Positions 8,258 through 12,200 of a DNA stretch of 12,200 nt are shown here, piece by piece. The stretch is from CAVPGH01 sp046726955. GTDB taxonomy: Bacteria; Acidobacteriota; Vicinamibacteria; Fen-336. The stretch lies in assembly GCA_046726955.1 (NCBI GenBank), contig JBKPBQ010000207.1, positions 1-12,200 of the forward strand. The letters run 5' to 3'. The notes beneath the pieces are model-generated. The model ran no database searches, had not been told where the DNA came from, and saw only the letters and a list, made by a program, of their open reading frames with translations. The first letter of the stretch is position 1; each line of letters begins with the position of its first letter. A program made the translations under genes and the position numbers.

Positions 8258-8739
8258 TTCTGGGGGTTGCGCCCCACGCCGTTGTCGTCGATGTAGATGA
8301 GGCCGCTCTCGTCGGGCGTGCCCGGGTCGATGTACTGGGTGATGACCTGGCCGCCGACGATGAGGCGGGCAGCGGTGATGCCGCCCGTGGCCGTGAGGAC
8401 GAGCCGCGGGTCGAAGACCCTCACGAGATGGGGGAAGTCCTGGGGCGGGAAGTTCACGGGGACGTTCGTGGCGACGCCCGTCCACTGCCGCGTGCCGGGC
8501 GCCTCGTTCAGGAGCACCTCGTTGCCAGTGTGCATCCAGCTTCCGAAGAAGACGACCCGGTCCTCGCAGTGGGGCTCGACGTTGAAGCAGTCGTTGGGCT
8601 GTCGGTACTCGACGCGAACCGAGGTCACCCGGGGCAGGGGAGCCGCGGTGGGGCCCTGGTCCGGGTCCGGCTGGAAGTCGCACCCGGGTGCGGCGAGGCA
8701 GAGCGCGACGAGCAGGGCGAAAGGGCGGGGGAAGGCCAC
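8254..8739 (-). CDS. Small lipoprotein of unknown function
   Basis: 161 residues from a GTG at 8739 (minus strand). The frame stays open to an ATG at 8847, but that would add a polar N-terminus and overlap the divergent regulator. Starting at the GTG gives a classic lipoprotein signal: 'MAFPRPFALLVALCLAAPGC', with lipobox A-P-G-C. A GAGGG lies about 9 bases upstream. The mature part begins 'DFQPDPDQGPTAAPLPRV', then has a probably beta-rich domain with two cysteines ('NDCFNVEPHCEDRVVFFGSW') and motifs 'PVNFPPQDFPHLVRVFDPRL' and 'DESGLIYIDDNGVGRNPQ'. I recall similar uncharacterised proteins from Acidobacteriota, without a function. It is membrane-anchored, either inner or outer. The gene stands alone and is divergent from the sigma-54 regulator. 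Confidence 0.75.
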   Translation of the reverse strand: MAFPRPFALLVALCLAAPGCDFQPDPDQGPTAAPLPRVTSVRVEYRQPNDCFNVEPHCEDRVVFFGSWMHTGNEVLLNEAPGTRQWTGVATNVPVNFPPQDFPHLVRVFDPRLVLTATGGITAARLIVGGQVITQYIDPGTPDESGLIYIDDNGVGRNPQN

Positions 8740-8840
8740 TATCTCGCACCCTCGCTTCCAGTTAGCTCGTGCGAGCCCGTTGCCTTTCCGGCCATTCTGG
8801 GTGATGATACCATCCTCGATTCGGTTTTCTTCCAGACTGT
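8740..8840. promoter_or_regulatory. Divergent promoter region, lipoprotein / regulator
   Basis: This 101-base spacer must hold promoters for both divergent genes. On the plus strand TTGCCT (8780-8785), a 17-base spacer and GATGAT (8803-8808) form a weak sigma-70-like pair. On the minus strand TATCAT (8809-8804) matches a -10 at 5 of 6, about 65 bases before the lipoprotein GTG, but lacks a good -35. The two candidate -10 boxes overlap, so the promoters could compete. No sigma-54 GG-N10-GC element was found here, and no Shine-Dalgarno sequence precedes the regulator ATG. Confidence 0.3.
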
Positions 8841-10247
8841 ATGGCAATGGCAGTGGCTCCCGCCCTACCCAAGGATCTCGACCCGACGACGGTGCTCGTC
8901 ATCGACGACGATGACGGCGTGCGCCGGATCTGCGTGGAGATGCTCCAGACGCGAGGCCTTCGCGCCGTGGCCGCGCCGTCCGTGGGGGAGGGCCTGCGGG
9001 CATTCGACGAGCGCCGCCCGAACGTCGTCCTCCTGGACCTCCGGCTGCCCGACGGTGCCGGCATCGACGTGCTCCGGGAGCTGCAGCGGCGCAGCCCGGC
9101 CACCCCGGTGATCGTGGTCTCGGGTATCGGGAGCGTGACGGACGCGGTCGAGGCGATGCGCCTTGGAGCCGCGGACTTCATCGAGAAGCCGGTGAGCCGG
9201 GAGCGGCTCGACCACGTCATCGACAAGATCCTCAACCCCGGCCCGGTGGGCTCGGAGCTCGAGACCGACCGCGTCTTCGAGGGGGCGCGGTACGGGACGG
9301 TGGGGCAGTCGGTGGCCATGCAGCGTGTGTACCAGCTCGTGGACATGGCGGCTCCGACGCGCTGCCGGGTGCTCATCTCCGGCGAGCGGGGAACGGGCAA
9401 GGAGCTGATCGCCCACGCCATCCACGCGCTCTCTCCCCGGCGGGACCGGCCGTTCATCCAGGTCAACTGCGCGGCCATCCCCGCGGAGCTCATGGAGAGC
9501 GAGATGTTCGGGCACGTCCGCGGGGCGTTCACCGGCGCGCTCGCGGACCGGAAGGGAAAGTTCGAGAGCGCCGACCGCGGCGCGCTCTTCCTCGACGAGA
9601 TCGGCGACATGAGCCTCGTCACGCAGGTGAAGCTCCTCCGCGTGTTGCAGGAAGGAGAAGTCACGCCCATTGGGAGCGCGGAGAACCGGCCCGTGGACGT
9701 CCGTATCCTGGCCGCGACGAGCAAGAACCTCGTGGAGGAGCTGGAGAAGGGCCGGTTCCGCGAAGACCTCTACGACCGGCTCAACGTGGTCAACATCTCG
9801 CTCCCTCCCTTGCGCGCGCGGCGCGATGACATCCCGGCCCTCGCCGAGCACTTCCTCAGGCTGGCGAGCGTCGAGAACGAGCTGAAGCCGAAGCGGCTGG
9901 CTCCCCGCGCCATCGATTTCCTGACGCGCCTGCCCTGGCGCGGCAACGTCCGCGAGCTCCGGAACCTCATGGAGCGCCTGGTGGTCCTCGTCTCGCGCGA
10001 GGTCGTCACCCACCGCGACGTCATGGAGGCGCTTCAGATGACAGGCACGCTCGTGCCCGCCGACCTGCCGCTGCCGCTGCGTCAGGCGCGGTCGCGCTTC
10101 GAGCGGCAGTACATCCTGGAGCGGCTCGCCGCAAACCGCGGCAACCTCGGCACGACCGCGCGCGACCTCGGTATCGAGCGGACGAACCTCTACCGGAAGA
10201 TGAAGCAGCTCGGGATCCAGCCGAGCGTCGGCAAGGTCCGATCCTGA
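8841..10247 (+). CDS. Sigma-54-dependent response regulator, NtrC/NtrX family
   Basis: 468 residues with the full receiver-AAA+-Fis layout. Receiver (about 17-125): acidic pocket D22-D24, phospho-acceptor D66 in 'VVLLDLRLPDG', switch S94 and K116 in 'FIEKP'. The central AAA+ domain (about 155-390) remodels sigma-54 RNA polymerase: Walker A GERGTGKE at 181-188, the sigma-54-contacting loop GAFTGA at 228-233, Walker B with D252-E253 in 'GALFLDEIGD', and 'RFREDLYDRLNV'. A C-terminal Fis-type helix-turn-helix is near 430-460 ('LGTTARDLGIERTNLYRKMK'). Wording such as 'FIEKPVSRERL' and 'ERGTGKELIAHAIHALS' is closest to NtrX-type regulators as I recall them. All key residues are present, so it should be phosphorylatable and active. 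No histidine kinase is adjacent, so it is an orphan within this window. ATG 8841 is the assumed start; ATG 8847 is possible. Confidence 0.95.
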   Translation: MAMAVAPALPKDLDPTTVLVIDDDDGVRRICVEMLQTRGLRAVAAPSVGEGLRAFDERRPNVVLLDLRLPDGAGIDVLRELQRRSPATPVIVVSGIGSVTDAVEAMRLGAADFIEKPVSRERLDHVIDKILNPGPVGSELETDRVFEGARYGTVGQSVAMQRVYQLVDMAAPTRCRVLISGERGTGKELIAHAIHALSPRRDRPFIQVNCAAIPAELMESEMFGHVRGAFTGALADRKGKFESADRGALFLDEIGDMSLVTQVKLLRVLQEGEVTPIGSAENRPVDVRILAATSKNLVEELEKGRFREDLYDRLNVVNISLPPLRARRDDIPALAEHFLRLASVENELKPKRLAPRAIDFLTRLPWRGNVRELRNLMERLVVLVSREVVTHRDVMEALQMTGTLVPADLPLPLRQARSRFERQYILERLAANRGNLGTTARDLGIERTNLYRKMKQLGIQPSVGKVRS

Positions 10248-10257
10248 CCGATTCCGA

Positions 10258-10295
10258 CGTTGCGCGAACGATAAGCGAGCGTTGCGGCTTCGCAA
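10258..10295 (+). repeat. CGTTGCG direct repeats 22 bases apart, with a TTGCG hairpin
   Basis: CGTTGCG occurs at 10258-10264 and 10280-10286, offset by 22 bases, about two helical turns. The second copy is part of a perfect dyad, TTGCG-GCTT-CGCAA (10282-10295). The first lies in CGTT-GCGCG-AACG (10258-10270). They may be regulator binding sites, or the dyad may be part of the 3' end of the regulator transcript. There is no following T-run, so it is not an intrinsic terminator. Confidence 0.35.
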
Positions 10296-10306
10296 GAACC
10301 CGCCAG

Positions 10307-10325
10307 TCCTAGATTTCTCCTAGAT
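10307..10325 (+). repeat. Tandem TCCTAGAT pair, 11-base period
   Basis: TCCTAGAT occurs exactly twice (10307-10314 and 10318-10325), separated by TTC, so the copies lie on the same DNA face. The pair is AT-richer than its surroundings. It sits about 75-92 bases upstream of the start predicted for the sigma-54 promoter at 10372, a usual distance for an activator-binding site. The candidate binder is the adjacent sigma-54 regulator (inference). Confidence 0.4.
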
Positions 10326-10371
10326 CTCGCGAACGCTGTGCAGCGCCGCCGCTTGGCCCTTTCGCGTCCAC

Positions 10372-10388
10372 CTGGCGCGAGTCCTGCT
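10372..10388 (+). promoter_or_regulatory. Candidate sigma-54 (-24/-12) promoter for gmd
   Basis: CTGGCGCGAGTCCTGCT matches the known sigma-54 consensus YTGGCACGrNNNTTGCW at all but two fixed positions. It keeps the required GG (10374-10375), 10-base spacing and GC (10386-10387). Transcription would begin near 10399. It points at gmd and follows the gene for a sigma-54 activator. Chance matches of this quality are possible in a window this size, so the support is motif plus context. Confidence 0.5.
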
Positions 10389-10424
10389 ATGGAGTGGAGC
10401 GGGATCGCGCCAAACCGGCCCCTG

Positions 10425-10477
10425 CCGTCGGAGCGTATCGGAGCCCCGACGGCTCCGGACGAGGTCCGGAGGGAGCC
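10425..10477 (+). ncRNA. gmd leader: overlapping, mutually exclusive hairpins
   Basis: Three perfect 7-base-pair stems share bases, so they cannot all form at once. Stem A is CCGTCGG 10425-10431 with CCGACGG 10446-10452. Stem B is CGGAGCC 10439-10445 with GGCTCCG 10451-10457. Stem C is TCCGGAC 10454-10460 with GTCCGGA 10464-10470. GGCTCC (10451-10456) can also pair with a second GGAGCC at 10472-10477. This A/B/C competition resembles an attenuator or riboswitch expression platform. I did not recognise a known riboswitch class. Confidence 0.4.
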
Positions 10478-10497
10478 GCGTCCATAGCCCCGGGGAG

Positions 10498-10522
10498 CGC
10501 TCGGCGCAGCCGAGCGGGTTTT
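10498..10522 (+). terminator. Intrinsic-terminator-like hairpin in the gmd leader
   Basis: CGCTCGGC (10498-10505), loop GCA, GCCGAGCG (10509-10516) forms a perfect 8-base-pair GC-rich stem, followed by GG and TTTT. The T-run is short, so efficiency is uncertain. It lies 250 bases after the regulator stop and about 130 before gmd. It could end the regulator transcript, a small RNA, or a prematurely stopped gmd leader. Confidence 0.4.
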
Positions 10523-10559
10523 GCCCTCGGATGCGTCGGACGGCGGAGGGCCGGAGGGC
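10523..10559 (+). repeat. CGGAGGGC tandem duplicate with complementary arm
   Basis: CGGAGGGC is repeated back to back at 10544-10551 and 10552-10559. GCCCTC at 10523-10528 can pair with the GAGGGC inside either copy, giving two alternative stems. It lies directly after the terminator-like hairpin. Confidence 0.35.
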
Positions 10560-10564
10560 GACGA

Positions 10565-10590
10565 TCCCTTTTCCTTTCCCCCCCTTTTTT
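10565..10590 (+). other. 26-base pure pyrimidine tract (C7T6 end)
   Basis: Every base from 10565 to 10590 is C or T, ending in seven C and six T. The opposite strand is pure purine. It may act as a U-rich terminator tail for the preceding stem, as a flexible spacer, or as a site prone to sequencing error. It lies just upstream of the second candidate gmd promoter. Confidence 0.5.
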
Positions 10591-10617
10591 GCCCCCGGCG
10601 GGACGTCGGTGTAAGGT
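10589..10617 (+). promoter_or_regulatory. Weak sigma-70-like promoter close to gmd
   Basis: TTGCCC (10589-10594), a 17-base spacer and TAAGGT (10612-10617) could be a housekeeping promoter with a leader of about 30 bases. The -10 matches only 3 of 6. If real, gmd would also have a basal route that bypasses the hairpin leader. Confidence 0.25.
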
Positions 10618-10638
10618 TGGAGCTTTGGCCGGGAGGCC

Positions 10639-10645
10639 GGGAGGG
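10639..10645 (+). promoter_or_regulatory. Strong ribosome binding site for gmd
   Basis: GGGAGGG lies 6 bases before the GTG at 10652. It fixes that GTG as the start and argues against the long in-frame extension back to 10394. Confidence 0.7.
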
Positions 10646-10651
10646 TCCGTA

Positions 10652-11617
<966 letters not shown>

Positions 11618-11618
11618 G

Positions 11619-12200
11619 CTAGCGGAGGCCCCGGACCAGGTAGAGGTCCTGGAAGACGCGGAGGTAGCTGTAGGCATACGCCTCGCCGTCCGGCGTCATT
11701 GGAATGAATGGGACCATCCACACAACGCCCGCGAGGTCCGGCGGCGCCAATGATTTCCAGGGCTCCTGGCGCCCGGTGAGGAGGTCGATCCGATCGATTC
11801 GCGTCGGTACACCCGTAGCGCTTACGAAGGTCCATCTGCCGTCGGGCGTGGTCTGCAGGTGACATGTGGCGTGGGGAATGCGTGCGGCCGTGGGGCGCGA
11901 CTCACCGCCTGCGATGGGGTACCAGGGCAAGCATCCCGTCCGACCCACGGGCGAGGACGGCACCGTCGACGACGGAAGACCAATAGGCCGCTGCGACGCC
12001 TTCAGGGGTGACGGGGTGGATCGCACCGCTCTCGATGTCCTGGACGAATCCTCTCGACCGAGCCGCGCCCGGCTCGAACACGTTCCAGTAGATGTGATCT
12101 GAGTCCAGGAATGAACCGATGGCACTGTCCCATTTCTTGATAGGCAGCTTGCGAGGCTCGCCTGTTCCCGTCGGGATGAGCTGAGCCACGTCTTCTGGAC
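11619..12200 (-). pseudogene. C-terminal propeller of a Ser/Thr-kinase-type protein, frameshifted
   Basis: Minus-strand coding enters from the right edge already open (P-E-D-V-A-Q-L-I-P) and runs to about 11926, giving 'DSAIGSFLDSDHIYWNVFEP' and 'GFVQDIESGAIHPVTPEGVA'. That frame then ends at TGA 11904-11902 as 'DGMLALVPHRRR'. Skipping one C of the CCC at 11927-11925 restores 'DGMLA-WYPIAGGESRP'. The second frame then continues as 'HLQTTPDGRWTFVSATG', 'DRIDLLTGRQEPWKSLAPPD' and 'AYAYSYLRVFQDLYLVRGLR' to TAG 11621-11619. The blades are PD40/TolB-like. This ending is typical, as I recall, of Acidobacteriota eukaryotic-like Ser/Thr kinases carrying a sensor propeller. The kinase domain would lie beyond the window and is not seen. 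The break is either a real one-base insertion or a sequencing error at a homopolymer. Confidence 0.7.

Noticed and set aside
8740..8847. Longer lipoprotein start at ATG 8847
   Set aside because: It would bury the lipoprotein signal behind a polar N-terminus of about 36 residues and overlap the regulator start; GTG 8739 gives a clean signal.
8865..10295. Minus-strand open frame (476 codons) opposite the sigma-54 regulator
   Set aside because: The plus strand carries every catalytic motif of the family; the antisense product has no recognisable domain.
10389..10487. 32-codon ORF (ATG 10389, TAG 10485-10487) over the leader hairpins, considered as an attenuation leader peptide
   Set aside because: It has no Shine-Dalgarno sequence and no run of a regulatory amino acid, and its ATG precedes the predicted sigma-54 start near 10399. 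It would be worth reviving only if transcription starts upstream.
10394..10651. In-frame 86-codon extension of gmd back to a GTG at 10394
   Set aside because: The extension is low-complexity Arg/Gly/Pro with no GMD homology, while a strong GGGAGGG and the family N-terminus place the start at 10652.

Overview
The window is high-GC bacterial chromosomal DNA. It reads like Acidobacteriota, perhaps a Thermoanaerobaculia-like lineage. This is inferred from three things: a secreted FG-GAP/DUF11 protein ending in a 'PCRLVDTR ... VIVDVTGYFE' module, a UvrA of the 'LSGGEAQRIALATALG' type, and the C-terminal propeller of a Ser/Thr-kinase-type protein ending in 'AYAYSYLRVFQDLYLVRGLR'. No rRNA, tRNA, CRISPR array, insertion sequence or phage gene was seen.

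Layout. (1) 2-3118, plus strand: the 3' part of a large exported repeat protein, open at the left edge. (2) 3170-5944: uvrA, nucleotide-excision repair damage recognition. (3) 5997-7322 and 7319-8257: an exported HEAT-repeat protein and a TPR protein, joined by a 4-base stop/start overlap. (4) 8254-8739, minus strand: a small lipoprotein of unknown function, whose stop codon overlaps that of the TPR gene. (5) 8841-10247, plus strand: an orphan NtrC/NtrX-family response regulator that activates sigma-54 polymerase. (6) 10248-10651: an unusually structured 404-base intergenic region. (7) 10652-11617: gmd, GDP-mannose 4,6-dehydratase. (8) 11619-12200, minus strand: the C-terminal end of a propeller/TolB-like protein, probably a Ser/Thr kinase, interrupted by an apparent one-base frameshift.

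How the parts may work together. Most of the window is housekeeping or envelope genes. The part most worth study is 8841-11617. The sigma-54 activator gene is followed by helically phased short repeats, then a good -24/-12 sigma-54 promoter match. A roughly 250-base leader comes next, with overlapping, mutually exclusive hairpins and a terminator-like stem. gmd follows behind a strong ribosome binding site. This suggests a self-contained switch controlling GDP-mannose conversion to GDP-4-keto-6-deoxymannose, the route to fucose- or rhamnose-type surface sugars. The parts are visible in the sequence; the circuit is inference.
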